This document shows positions 12,180 to 23,440 of a DNA stretch of 64,000 nucleotides, piece by piece. The notes under the pieces were generated by a model that saw nothing but the letters and a program-made list of their open reading frames with translations, was not told where the DNA came from and did no database searches. The stretch is from Sipunculus nudus. Taxonomy: Eukaryota > Annelida > Sipuncula > Golfingiida > Sipunculidae. Each line of letters starts with the position of its first letter. Position 1 is the first letter of the stretch. Location: NCBI GenBank assembly GCA_026874595.1, contig CM049313.1, positions 26,598,008-26,662,007 of the forward strand, given 5' to 3'. The translations under genes and the position numbers were made by a program.

Positions 12180-13346
12180 TTATTATTAAAAAATCATTTG
12201 ACTAGTTTTAAGTGACATCAGTGTATATCTCGTCATGTCTTGCAACATTTGTTGTCAAACAATTACATGGGACCATTTAAACAAATACCTATAATTCTGG
12301 CATTTGATACGCTACAGACATATAGTTTTCAGCATTTGACAGCGTCTGACACTTTCAGTCACATGATGTGATTATGTTGCAGTTCTCGTCAAATCTTGCG
12401 TCGTTTTTCATCAAATGATGAAGATACATCCAATTGTTGTGAGAACAAGTGGCTTTAGGGGTGACCAGTATGTGCCGGCAATGGTATTACAATTGCCAGT
12501 TGGCATGCACGGTCGTCCATGAATCTCACAAAGCCGCATTGAATGGAAGACAAAAGCTGCAACATGTGAAGTGAACACACCAGTGATTTTTCCATTGTTT
12601 CCTCATGTGCAGCCCCTTGTGTTGACAGGAAACTCTGGCAAATCTTTCAAACCGGGGATGGAACCCCGATTTTGCAGTTGGGTGTGTCAAAATATGGCGG
12701 GATCCCTGGTTTAGCAGTTGGGGGCAGGGGTTAAATATAAATTATACATCAAATATATTTATTAAAAAAAAAATATATATTGAAAATTTTTTTCAGTTAG
12801 TAAATAGCTGCCAGATGGCGCTGCTGCAATCATTATTGTGCCATATCTTCAAAACAATAGTCAGTGTCACAACATTGATTGCAGCATCTGAAACTAGATG
12901 TAATGCTTTTATCCTCGTGGTGACTCTTCATATTCTTTAGTTACCATGGTAATCTTATATAGGTTACAATTCCTTGAAATTCAAAATATGGTGATTTATC
13001 CTAATAGACTGTGGCTTATTTTATTCATGCTTTCCTTTCTCTGTGGCATGAATACATTAACTTCACATGGAGTTTTTCCGTCTGTTGGTCTGTTTGTCTG
13101 TCTTCTCATCTGCAACTTTTGAAAATCATCATAACCACATTGAAATGTGCTTCTGTTTCCCCATAATAGGAGTTGTTCATTTTACCAGTTTTGAATGTTC
13201 CCTGTCTGTCTGCTCTTTGCTGTTTGTTAGTTTGGTTTTCTTTTTTCGACTTCTGGCAAGTGCTTGACCTATGGTTGTCTAGTTTAGATTCTTACTGTGT
13301 CTATTGTGTAGAGTGATGTGAAAGTAGTCCAAAGTGAATATATTGG
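12180..13346. other. Intron, no recognised feature
   Basis: AT-rich intron of mixed origin with a short A/T microsatellite near 12740-12790. A 66-codon open frame at 13067-13267 has low-complexity hydrophobic content and no family resemblance, so it is not called. The final bases 13342-13346 (ATTGG) are the target-site duplication of the retrotransposon. Confidence 0.5.
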
Positions 13347-14073
13347 TGTTACGGTCCCTTTTCACACCAAACAACTCAGGCCGAACCGTAACACATATGC
13401 TCAGACACGTTCTCTTCAAATGAATACGTAACCAAAATATGGGAGCAAAAACAGTGCTATATTCCTATATTACAATATTTACAATCATACACAAATAATA
13501 TAATAGTCAATACATAACGTAATTTATAACCAAGTCTCTGAAGAAAAACTGAGTCTCTAAATAACGAACTGCAACGAAATACTTAACTGAATCCGGTATA
13601 CGAGAAACTGAAGTCCATCATCAACACATAGTTCGGGCACACACAAAACTGAAGTCCTGTATTAATCCATGTGGCACCAAAAAAACATAAAGTCTCTCCT
13701 CTTCCTAAATAATAAAGTTCATGGCGTGGTTCATGGCATTCCGTGGGCTTGGGGACCAAGAGCCCACGGTCCCCGGGGAAAACAGCAACGTGGCGTAGCA
13801 AAATCGATAGTCCCTCCTCGTACTGCAGGCGAGTTCGTTTTATAGGCTTTCAACAATGGGTGGAAACCGCAGAAGTTTGTGGTTTTGCTTGAGAGAAACT
13901 ATAGCGCCGTCAGAACTGCAAAACCAGTACTGAATGGTCCCAGAATAGTGTTTATGTTTCACAAAGCGCGTCAGTAGTCACTGATAGCGGGGTGGATCCA
14001 TAAGCGTGGTACGGGGGCGGCCACACCACTTCGTGGCACCATCCTCCGATGTCCGGGTGACGTCCATGCAACA
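13347..14073 (-). repeat. 3' LTR of the retrotransposon
   Basis: 727 bp, nearly identical to 19332-20065, bounded on its outer side by the target duplication ATTGG. The paired LTRs were identical at insertion, so their few differences date the event as recent relative to the decayed repeats around it. Confidence 0.92.
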
Positions 14074-14084
14074 CCCTCACCCTT
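14074..14084 (-). promoter_or_regulatory. Polypurine tract of the retrotransposon
   Basis: On the minus strand AAGGGTGAGGG immediately precedes the 3' LTR. This is the expected position and composition for the plus-strand DNA primer. Confidence 0.8.
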
Positions 14085-14307
14085 AAAAGAAAGAAGGTAA
14101 GGAGAGCAAAGCATTAGCACTGTATGACGAGTATATGAGTAGTTTGACATCTTAAGCATTAGTTTATGCTTTTCAAAGCTAATTAATTATCATCATCACA
14201 AATAGTATAATCAGCAATATCTTAATACATGTAATATATGCAATACAACTCTTCCAAAGGACAGAACATATCCGAGGCTATAACAAGAGTCAATCATCAG
14301 ATCAAAA

Positions 14308-15559
14308 TTAATGACGTCTCGATAACATATCAGCGATTATGTTATCGGAGCCCTTGATGTGTTTGATAACTAGGTTAAACTCTGACAGGGCTAGACTCCA
14401 TCTCATTAATCTCTGATTATTATTCTTCATCTTATGAAGAAATGTTATGGGATTATGATCTGTATAAACAGTTATATCATAAGGCGTAGAGCCCAAATAT
14501 ACTTCAAAGTGCTGTAATGCCATCAATAGTGACAGAGTTTCCTTTTCAATAGTAGAATAATTCTTTTGATGAGGTAAAAATTTCTTTGAATAGTAGCAAA
14601 CCGGATGACTTATGTTAAAGTCATCGTCTTGGATGAGCACAGCGCCTACACCGCAATCGCTGGCATCCGTCATGAGAGAAAACGGTTTATCAAAATTTGG
14701 AGCCTGTAACACAGGTGCACTTTGTAATATAGCTTTGGCTCTTTCAAAAGCATTTTGACAGTTTTTATTCCAATGGAATTTTCTGTCCTTTTTCAATAGG
14801 TCCGTTAACAGATTTACAACTTCTGCAAAGTTCTGACAAAATTTCCTGTAATACCCAGTCATTTCTAAGAATCGCATTAGTTCCTTGCGATTAGTAGGAA
14901 CTGGAAATTCTACGATAGCAGATACTTTACTGGCAATTAGTTTTACACAACCTTGACCTATTTCGTGCCCTAAATATGTTACAGTTGCACGACAAAAATC
15001 ACTCTTGGCAAGATTAACTGTCAATCCTGCTTTTTTCAGTCTCTCAAAGAGTTCTACCAAACTTTGTTTATGACCTTCCCATATGTGATTGTATACAACA
15101 ACATCATCAATATAGCAAGTACAGTTATCTAAGCCAGATAATACACAATTCATAAGTCTCATGAAGCAGGCTGGCGCATTTTCATTCCGAAGGGCATAAC
15201 TTTGTACTGGAACAAACCGTTTGGCGTTACAAACGCAGATATTTGCTTAGCCCGTTCGGTAAGAGGTACCTGCCAATAACCTTTTAACAGATCTAACTTG
15301 CTAATATACGTAGCAGATCCAATCCTATCAATGCAATCTTCCACTCTGGGCAAAGGGTAAGTATCTGTTATTGTTACAGTGTTAACTTTTCGATAGTCTG
15401 TACAAAATCTATAGGTCATATCAGGCTTCTTTATCAACAACATGGGGAACTCCAGGGACTACTGCTGTTTTCAATAATATCATTCTCTATCATATACTTG
15501 ATTTCATTCTTTATGGCTTGTAACTTTTGGGGACCAGCTCTATATGGTGCCTGTTTAAT
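14308..15559 (-). pseudogene. Retrotransposon reverse transcriptase and RNase H
   Basis: RT begins in the same open frame as the integrase end (APYRAGPQKLQAIKNEIKYM, SSPWSSP). The first catalytic Asp is in SKLDLLKGYWQVPL (codon at 15293), and the YIDD box lies at 15114-15103. RNase H follows, with MTDASDCGVGAVLIQ, IEKETLSLLMALQHFE and YTDHNPITFL, ending IADMLSRRH and stop at 14308. One-base length changes shift the frame in a C run at about 15444 and an A run at about 15167. RT/RNase H is of Ty3/gypsy type. Nothing but about 230 bp of untranslated sequence lies between the stop and the polypurine tract; no integrase follows. Confidence 0.92.
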
Positions 15560-17409
15560 AGGGGAAGCATCTCCTACGTCTACATCATGCTGTAGTACAT
15601 TAGTTCTACTGGGGACATCAGGAAATAAAGAGTCATAATTAAGCAGGATTTCCTTCAACTCTGATAACTGATCGAAATCCAAATGAGACAATTTCTGATC
15701 TAAATTATTCAAAATATCAGAGTTGTTCAGTTTTACAGGATGTTCAGTTTTCTTCATGAGAACATCCTCGGCATTCTTTTCAGTTTCTTTAATGAGTACC
15801 AAATTTGTTTGGGGAGGACTAGATTGACATGTTTCCGCTGATCTGTCATGATATTCTTTCAACATATTTATATGACAAAGTTGTTGCGACTTTCTACGAT
15901 CAGGAGTATCAATCACATAATTCAAATCTGATTTCTTCTCAACAACTTTGTATGGTCCAGAGTATTTTGCTTGCAGGGGATGTCCTGGAATTGGGAATAA
16001 TACCAGAACTTTATCACCAGGTTTAAATTCTCTTTTTGTCGTCTTTTTGTCATACCATACTTTCATTTTGATTTGGGCTTTCTTTAAATGTTCTTGGGCG
16101 ATTTCATTTGCCCTACTTAATTTCTCCTTGAATTCCTGAACATATTTTAACAAGCTACTTTGACAACTGTTTTCCATCCAAGTGTCTTTTAACACCGCCA
16201 GGGGGCCTCTTACACAGTGCCCATACACTAATTCAAAAGGGCTAAACCCTAAGCTTTCTTGCACTGCTTCTCGGGCTGCAAATATCAAAAAGGGTAAACC
16301 CTCATCCCACTGGTTCCCAGTGTCAAGACAATAAGCTCTAATCATGTTTTTGAGAGTTTGGTGAAATCGCTCTAGAGCACCTTGACTCTCAGGATGGTTG
16401 GCACTGGATTTGTAGTGTTTTATGCCTAGCTCTGCCATAACCTGGGCAAATATATTTGACATGAAATTTGAACCTTGATCCGTTTGTATTGTTCTTGGTA
16501 AGCCAAAAGTAGTAAAAAAATTTAACCAGAGCTTCAACAATTTTCTTTGCAGATATAGTTCTAAGAGGAATAGCTTCTGGAAATCTAGTTGCAGTACACA
16601 TGATTGTTAGAACATATTCATTGCCATGTTTAGTTTTTCTTAGCGGTCCTACACAGTCAAGTATTATTGATTCAAACGCATCATGTGTTGTTGGTATGGG
16701 CGAGAGTGGCGCAGGACTAATTTGGTGGGTTGGTTTTCCAATCATTTGACACACATGACAAGTTTTACAGTATTTCGCCACGTCTCGTTTTAACTTGGGC
16801 CAATAGAAGTGTTGGAGAATTTTGTGTTTGGTTTTCCTGACACCCAAATGTCCTGCCATAGGATGATCATGTGCAAGTTTTAAGATTTCTGGGCGATACT
16901 CGGGGGGAACTACAATTTGATAAAAGAGTTTTCCACGTTTCGTCCGCTGGTATGGTGGGAGGTCTATATTTTCTGACTAGTACATCATTCTTTAAGGTGA
17001 AACAAGTTGGAACTTTATCTGCTTCCTCTTTAGTCAAGGCATTTTCTCTAAGGGAGGCAATATCAGGATCTTTCTTTTGCATTGCTATCAAATCATCAGT
17101 TTTCATGCTAACTTCTACATTCTTTACACTCCTATCCTTCTTTAACTGTTCATGCCCATTTTGATCAGGCGATTTCACGCCGTTTGTACTCCTTTGGAGA
17201 TTTCTATTCAGGGTCTGTTTGCCCTGTACTACATTTATAGTCGAGTCCTTTGGACTGGGTGTGCCACTTGGGTCACATGCGGGCGATTTGACATTTACTC
17301 GCGTGACAGGCTTTAAGCCACTGACGTCATCGTTTGAATGCACCATAAAGGTTTGCGAGAGGTCAAGTACAGAACTCTCTGGTTTCAGACTTGCCTTTTT
17401 ACTCATCGC
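15560..17409 (-). pseudogene. Retrotransposon integrase, upstream of RT
   Basis: Linker 17409-16930, then the HHCC zinc-binding domain (AGHLGVRKTKHKILQHFYWP ... YCKTCHVCQ) around 16880-16740. The catalytic core has Asp in IILDCVGPL (codon at 16658), Asp in TDQGSNF (16480) and Glu in GALERFH (16372). The last two are 35 residues apart, the classic D-35-E spacing. After the core comes a GPDY/F-like C-terminal region (FKPGDKVLVLFP, GPYKVV). One-base length changes break the frame in an A run near 16930 and a T run near 16513. The frame then runs without a break into the N-terminal part of RT, which proves the gene order. Confidence 0.92.
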
Positions 17410-17951
17410 TCAAGTCACTACACAGCCTGGAAATACGCCCGGAAACTCCTGCTGGAGCAGGTCTGTGTCCCTATCAGTGCTCGGCAATTTTGTCATTCTG
17501 GGATCAATTTTCACTCTGTCACCAGCTAAATCGTTGCCTAGGAGGAGCGAAACGCCCTCTCCTGGCAACTTTGAACAAACTCCTACAGTTACAAATTCAG
17601 AGACTAAATCAGATTCTAGTTTCACTCTGTGTAATGGAACTTCTAAAAATTCCGAATTAATGCCCTGGACTAGAACTGAACACCCCGCGTAACTCTCTTT
17701 AGAGAAGGGAAGAACAGATTTTAAAACGAGGCTTTGGGTTGCCCCGGTATCCCTTAAGATTTTAACACGGGCCTTTCTTGCATGGTTACCCTCTAACTGA
17801 ACAAAGCCATCTGACACAAAGGGCTGAAAGCTCTCGTGGACAGGGCTTTGTGTTTCACCTTTAGTCTCTAGTTTACTGGGTGTTGTTACCGGTTTCATGC
17901 TCTGCATAACAGTTAATGCATAAGGTTTAGGCTTACTTTGACCGTATCTTT
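17410..17951 (-). pseudogene. Retrotransposon aspartic protease region
   Basis: It follows the zinc knuckle in the same frame. The active-site motif is ILRDTGATQSLVL, with the catalytic Asp codon at 17751-17749, and a downstream LLGNDLAG matches the second conserved protease patch. The frame ends at an in-frame TGA at 17412-17410, and the next codons continue in the same frame (AMSKKASLKP). The stop lies in a TGAGCG context, compatible with a CpG-type change from an arginine codon. Programmed readthrough is the alternative but less likely, given the other breaks. Confidence 0.85.
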
Positions 17952-19173
17952 TTCTATAACACTCAGATTCTGTATGCCCCTTGAACTCACAGAATGTACA
18001 ATATTTAAAATTTGGGTCCAGTCCTAGGTTGTCCCTCTTTATGTTGAGCAGGAGAGTCAGATTGACTTTTATACTGGGGTTTACCATGATCGGACTGTGG
18101 TTTACCTGAGCCGGAGTGACCCCGATAGTAGGGACTACCCTTTCTCCGACCCAGTTTTGGGCTTTTGCTACCCTCTCTTTTCTCACCATACCTCCTCCTG
18201 TGACTGGTATAACTGGGGCGGTGCGTCAAGGCAAATTCATCTGCCAGGACACTAGCCTTGTTTACATTTCTTACTTTATGTTCAAAAATATTTTAATGTC
18301 ACTACGGATATGCCTTTTGAACTCTTCTATCAAAATTTGTTGTTTGAGTTTTTCAAAATCCTGACCAATTTCCATAGACTGACACCATCTATTAAATGCA
18401 CTTTCTTTGTCTCTAGCATATTCAACATGAGTTTGATTTTCTCTTTTTGTGGCATTCCTAAATTTTAAGCGATACGCTTCGGGGACTAATTCATAGGCTC
18501 TCAGAATGACCTCTTTTACAGTGTCGTAATCCCTGCATTGTTCGTCTGTGAGCGCAGTGTAAACGTCCTGTGCACGACCAACCAGAACTCTTTGTAACAA
18601 CAGGGTCCACTGGCCTTTAGGCCAAGCCATTAAAGTGGCCACCCCTTCAAAATAACTGAAATAACGCTCCACTTCATTTTCATTGAAGGGAGGTACTTTT
18701 GTCGAATTTCTGAATAGGAATTCAGACGGCTCATGTGCTTTACAATTTTGAGGATTTTGTAACTCTAACTCTTTCAACTTAATTTGCATTTCTCTTTCGA
18801 TTTCACATCTACGGATTTCTGTTTCAACTTGAGCTTCATATTTCAATTTATCTGTTTCAACTTGAGCTTTAAGTTCATATTTCAATTTAAGTTCATACTT
18901 TCTCAATTCTAGTTCTATCGGGTCAATAGCTGTTGCCCCAAAAGGTTATTTAATAGGTTTTTCCTCCAAATCAGATTCCTCTTTACTCTCTACATCACCA
19001 TATAATGATTTCTTAAGTACATTTCTTAAACCCTCTACAGTGTATACCTCCATGATGTCAATATTTAAATGAAGAGCAACAATTTCAAGTTCATTTTTCT
19101 TTAACGTATACAATAAGCTCCTATTTTCTCTTAATTGTGGTATAATTTCATTTGGTTTAAATTCCGTACCCAT
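17952..19173 (-). pseudogene. gag: Retrotransposon gag (broken)
   Basis: Starts at an ATG (19173) about 140 bases after the primer-binding site. A first segment to 18946 ends in an in-frame TAA, after which the same frame continues. The middle (18906-18271) has a charged coiled-coil stretch (KLKYELKAQVETDKLKYEAQ) and then a capsid-like region with YFSYFEGVATLMAWP and WTLLLQRVLVGRAQDVY, resembling SCAN/gag-like folds. A one-base length change in a T run near 18288 and another in the A/T run near 18010 shift the frame. The basic linker leads to a CCHC zinc knuckle at 17959-18000 (C-X2-C-X4-H-X4-C). The structural protein would package element RNA. The reading frame is broken, so no product is expected from this copy. 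Confidence 0.85.
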
Positions 19174-19311
19174 ATTTGCAAAGTATCAAGATAATGTGTC
19201 TGAGAAATATACGAGTTCAATTGTAGTTAATTACTAGTTCAATAACTAGAAGTTATAGAGACCACTGTGAAATTTTACATCCAAATGTAGCCGTTATTAC
19301 GAAATACAGGG

Positions 19312-19328
19312 TCTCGTCGCGGTCGCCA
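19312..19328 (-). promoter_or_regulatory. Primer-binding site of the retrotransposon
   Basis: On the minus strand, three bases after the 5' LTR, the sequence reads TGGCGACCGCGACGAGA. TGG pairs with a tRNA CCA end, and the rest looks like the 3' acceptor stem of a tRNA, possibly arginine. The tRNA identity is inference and needs the host tRNA set. Confidence 0.75.
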
Positions 19329-19331
19329 TTA

Positions 19332-20065
19332 TGTTACGGTCCCTTTTCACACCAAACAACTCAGGCCGAACCGTAACACATATGCTCAGACACGTTCTCT
19401 TCAAATGAATACGTAACCAAAATATGGGAGCAAAAACAGTGCTATATTCCTATATTACAATATTTACAATCGTACACAAATAATATAATAGTCAATACAT
19501 AACGTAATTTATAACCAAGTCTCTGAAGAAAAACTGAGTCTCTAAATAACGAACTGCAACAAAATACTTAACTGAATCCGGTATACGAGAAACTGAAGTC
19601 CATCATCAACACATAGTTCGGGCACACACAAAACTGAAGTCCTGTATTAATCCATGTGGCACCAAAAAAACATAAAGTCTCTCCTCTTCCTAAATAATAA
19701 AGTTCATGGCGTGGTTCATGGCATTCCGTGGGCTTGGGGACCAAGAGCCCACGGTCACTGTCCCTGGGGAAAACAGCAACGTGGCGTAGCAAAATCGATA
19801 GTCCCGCCTCGTACTGCAGGCGAGTTCGTTTTATAGGCTTTCAACAATGGGTGGAAACCGCAGAAGTTTGTGGTTTTGCTTGAGAGAAACGATAGCGCCG
19901 TCAGAACTGCAAAACCAGTACTGAATGGTCCCAGAATAGTGTTTATGTTTCTCAAAGCGCGTCAGTAGTCACTGATAGCGGGGTGGATCCATAAGCGTGG
20001 AAACGGGGGCGGCCACACCACTTCGTGGCGCCATCCTCCGATGTCCGGGTGACGTCCATCCAACA
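19332..20065 (-). repeat. 5' LTR of the retrotransposon
   Basis: 734 bp; on the minus strand it starts TGTTGGATGG and ends CGTAACA. It contains a TATAAAA box (plus-strand TTTTATA at 19829-19835) suitable for the element's promoter. Compared with the other LTR it has 6 extra bases near 19756 and one near 20000. Confidence 0.92.
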
Positions 20066-20884
20066 ATTGGTTTCATTTATTTTTTAATATGAATAAAAGC
20101 CATAAAACCAGGTACTAATGATCATTATTTAAATTTGTGAATTTTGTATATTCTGGATTCTCAACATCTTTGTTTGGCTCAAACTGAATAATTACCAGAC
20201 ATGGTGCAAATATTCGGCAAATATATTTGAATAAGGATATGAATATGTACTCCATAATATCATGCATAAGAATAAGAATACAGGTAAAAATGAAAGAATT
20301 TGAATATATAGACAAATACTTTCAAAATGTATTCATGAATGCATTCATGAATATTCTATAATATTATTTTAATAATTCTCTATTTCAGTTGTATAATTTA
20401 AAAAAAAGTCATATGATTCTGTTATTATTTTAAATTAAAATCATATTTGGCACAATATTTGTTATTAAATTTTAATAAACAGTTAAGCTCATATTATATG
20501 TGCTAATGCTACTCTTGAGTAGGGATAACCTATTATGATTTAATAACAGTTAACTAATTTGTAAAAAAGCATAATTAAAATGGCTGATAATAGACAGTTT
20601 TTCAAATACTTCTACTGCAATGTAGATAAGGTTACATGGCCAAGTCAAAAGCAGTGTGACAATAGCAATCCATTTGTAAATAATATAAATGACATCAATC
20701 CTCTTCCCTGTCCTCAAAGATACTGTCAAAATCTTACATAAGCTAAACACCAACAGCTCATAATACAGCTTATATTTATTACCACACAAAACCAGCATGT
20801 GCCTCATTTCCAAAACATATTTTGTGATCATATATGACAGCTGAGTGCCTTGACACATAGGTCTCTTGTCCCTTAGAGATGACT
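20066..20884. other. Intron, AT-rich, with family A 3' remnant
   Basis: 20066-20070 is the retrotransposon target duplication. The rest is AT-rich, with a decayed family-A 3' end near 20837-20868 (ACAGCTGAG, TTGACACATAGGTCTCTTG). No coding exon seen. Confidence 0.45.
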
Positions 20885-20908
20885 CTATATATATATATAG
20901 ATATATAG

Positions 20909-20947
<39 letters not shown>

Positions 20948-20995
20948 CATACACACACATATAAACATACATATATATACACATATAGTGTATTT
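20885..20995 (+). repeat. Compound microsatellite (TA, GA, CA)
   Basis: Runs of TATATA, then (GA)n at about 20910-20945, then ACACAC and TATACA. Open frames here on the minus strand are simple-repeat artefacts. Confidence 0.9.
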
Positions 20996-21747
20996 GTATC
21001 CCCAGTCGAATTCGGGGGATACTATGTTTTCATGCCAGTCCCGCCACTGCTGCCGCCGCATATAAATCTTGTGGGCGCAGTAACTCAAAAAATATTCCAC
21101 GGATCTTTACCAAACTTGGTATATGTATAGATATGGGTGAGAGGACAAAGCCTATTTAAAATGAGGTCATCACCTTTACTAGGAGAGTGTCCGTGACCTT
21201 GAATAGGTCCAATTTTGGGGAAAATCACACAAATTATTAAATATCTCAAGAAATCTTGCATGGATTGATCCCAAAATCAAGTTGATCAAAGATCATGGAA
21301 AGGGTTGTCATGTTCCAGAAACTGGCGGCGCCACCTATTATTCTATACTTGTTTTTGTGCCTTTTAATACCCCCAAAATTGCCACTTGACAGTATTGTGA
21401 GCATTATAAGTCAAAAACTAATGGACAGATTGTGACATTTTCTTGCTTTTGCACCTTGTAATACCCCACCATTTCCACTGATAAGTTGAAAACTAATGGA
21501 CAGATTTCTTTCATATCATGTATATAGACATGGGTTACGGAATGAGATATAATTCAATTTGGATCATGACCTCTCCTATGAGAGTGAACTTTACCTTAAA
21601 TATGCCCATATATAAGAAACCATGGTGGCTTGCCAAGTGTCAGTCTCTGCATCTGAATTCAAGATGGGATCCTATTCTTCGAGGCTGGGGGGAGGGGGGC
21701 TGGGTTAATTGTCTGGGGATACATCTGCGGTGCCAAGAAATATCTAG
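20996..21747 (+). mobile_element. Family E element
   Basis: A 10-bp perfect subterminal inverted repeat, GTATCCCCAG at 20996-21005 and CTGGGGATAC at about 21712-21721. The 5' arm also forms a local hairpin (GTATCCCC ... GGGGGATAC). The 3' side ends ATATCTAG before TTA. The core contains GGCGGCGCCACCT near 21324 and repeated 'ctaatggacaga'. About 750 bp, non-coding, with the same blueprint as family D. Microsatellites abut both ends. Confidence 0.65.
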
Positions 21748-21755
21748 TTATATAT

Positions 21756-21824
21756 GGTGTGTGTGTGTAAATGTGTGTGTGTATAAAATATATATTGTGT
21801 GTGTGTGTGTGTGTGTGTGTGTAC
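21756..21824 (+). repeat. (GT)n microsatellite
   Basis: Interrupted GTGTGT runs, the longest near 21797-21821, followed by CTGTGGAAGTGGTT. The complement of that flank (AACCACTTCCACAG) abuts the TA/CA microsatellite at 23389-23402, so microsatellite and flank form a recurrent unit in opposite orientations. Confidence 0.85.
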
Positions 21825-22418
21825 TGTGGAAGTGGTTTTGTTAGCGGATTTTTATTTTCGGGCTTTTCGCAGGAGCATGATTTGCGCTAAATTAAGAACC
21901 CGCATTATATCGAACACCCCAGATATGTCCGAGTATATATATATACACACACACATTATATACATTTACACACACATATAAACACATTTACACACAAATA
22001 TATGTACATATATGTATATATACGTCCGTGTATAGTATACTTTTTTTACTGTCTGGTACCAACACTATTAATATAGATTCAAGCAAAGAGTATTGGCGAT
22101 CGAATAGACAATGATGTGTCATATAGACTGCAGAATTCTCGCCTGACACACAGGCACGTGAGTCTGAGAATCCCTCCTTGCGGGGACGCATGAGATGAGG
22201 CTTCTTCAATCAGAATGTTAGTTTAGTCATATATTGCTTGTAATAAGATTTTATAGCAAGTGATATCTCAGTCGAAAACCATTCCGCTTTATAGTGATTT
22301 GTAGAAAGAAGGTGAAACAAATAGCCTTTGAAGACCTTTAGAACCGCCCTCCAAATGTCTTTGAAGTATGACTGACAGTCAGCTGCAATTGTGGTCAATT
22401 TACTCATGTGTCAAACAG
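21825..22418. other. Intron, no recognised gene
   Basis: TA/CA-rich to about 22030, then sequence of more even composition. A 65-codon minus-strand open frame at 22210-22407 lacks a recognisable family. The end is the candidate acceptor TCAAACAG before 22419. Confidence 0.4.
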
Positions 22419-22515
22419 GTTGTCGGGGAGCAGTACCATTGCATCATCAAACATTATTAGCCCTGGTATTGTTAACCCCGTGCAATCACAGAACTCACTA
22501 AGCCGTAGCCATGAG
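22419..22515 (+). CDS. CEP120: Possible CEP120 linker exon
   Basis: 97 nt between an acceptor (CAAACAG) and a strong donor (GAG/GTATGT). It ends in phase 0, which matches the phase-0 start of the next exon at 24878. It encodes a serine-rich peptide (LSGSSTIASSNIISPG, then QSQNSLSRSHE), the composition expected for the poorly conserved CEP120 linker between C2 domain and coiled coil. The start needs two bases from a preceding exon, but the exon ending at 2765 is in phase 0, so another exon of length 3n+2 would have to lie between. The polypyrimidine tract is weak. Confidence 0.45.
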
Positions 22516-23400
22516 GTATGTACGCAGTTACCCGAAGCTTGCAATATTGTTAATGCATTATTTGTATATTGGACCTTGTTATCAATGGTATATATTACAG
22601 TAGATGTACTTCTTTAGTGATGTATTTTGTCAACAAGAGGGTGTACTGTCACCGATGTACTGTCACCATGTTAAAAAACCAATAACAAGATGAATATTAT
22701 TACAAAGGAAATATTACTTCAGGATTTATTTCCAGTATCAAGAGTATATATTGCTATATTTGAACATTTCACCTCTGTATTGTGCCTTACACACAAATAC
22801 CAAATTTACACTATGACAAATTAGTATTCACTTATTATGCATCTCAGTACCTAGAGTGTATATTGTAACATGCACATATTTTATGCAGCATATTTATACT
22901 TTATTTTCTGTCAGTACCTTAGGTAACATAATTATACAAGTAATGTACCATCATCAACAACCCAGTGGCTGGACCGCTAGGGTATGTTTAGTTTCGGTTA
23001 AACAATTTGCACAAATACTTGCCAAAGCATGTAGCAATGTCTTTCTTTCTTTTTTTTTTAAAGTTCTAGTCCTATGTGCACTCAGGTTGTGTTACTCTGT
23101 GATCATGTATGTAATTTCCAATTCAATTGTATTTTTAAGATGATCATGCACCCATGAACACTGGTGCTCCTTACAATGTATATATTGTCTTGAGCCAATA
23201 AACTGTATTGTATTGTATTATGTTATAGATGGATGGTAGGTTGTGTCATAAACCTATATTTTATGCAATCTTTTAATTATTTTGATCATTTGATACAAAT
23301 GAAAATCCCATACATACTGATTTGCGTGAAAATTTGAAACGCGCTAATGCTGTAAAATGAAAAAAGCGCAAAAATTCAGAGTCGAATTAACCACTTCCAC
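22516..23400. other. Intron, no recognised feature
   Basis: AT-rich intronic sequence. No exon-like open stretch bounded by good splice sites was found. Confidence 0.4.
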
Positions 23401-23401
23401 A

Positions 23402-23437
<36 letters not shown>

Positions 23438-23440
23438 AGT

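Larger units (their letters stand above)
13347..20065 (-). mobile_element. LTR retrotransposon, gypsy-type with integrase before RT
   Basis: A 6719-bp element in antisense orientation to CEP120. It has LTRs at both ends starting TGTT and ending AACA, and a perfect 5-bp target duplication ATTGG at 13342-13346 and 20066-20070. A primer-binding site follows the 5' LTR and a polypurine tract precedes the 3' LTR. Reading on the minus strand gives gag with a CCHC knuckle, aspartic protease (DTGA), integrase (HHCC and D,D-35-E), then reverse transcriptase (YIDD) and RNase H. Integrase before RT is the order known for Gmr1-type Ty3/gypsy elements; standard gypsy elements have integrase last. The frame is interrupted by two in-frame stops and about six one-base length changes, mostly in homopolymers. 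The LTRs differ by about nine substitutions and two small indels (counted by eye), suggesting a fairly recent insertion. Confidence 0.93.

Noticed and set aside
17410-17412. Programmed stop-codon readthrough after the protease
   Set aside because: The TGA is in frame and could be read through, but its CpG-type context and the other lesions in the element make a simple mutation more likely.
20550-21100. Long minus-strand open frames with serine/leucine and tyrosine runs
   Set aside because: Translated (GA)n and (CA)n/(TA)n microsatellite, not a gene.
22210-22407. 65-codon minus-strand frame with mixed composition
   Set aside because: Looks protein-like but no family was recognised, there is no supporting splice or promoter signal, and it abuts the candidate CEP120 exon on the other strand.
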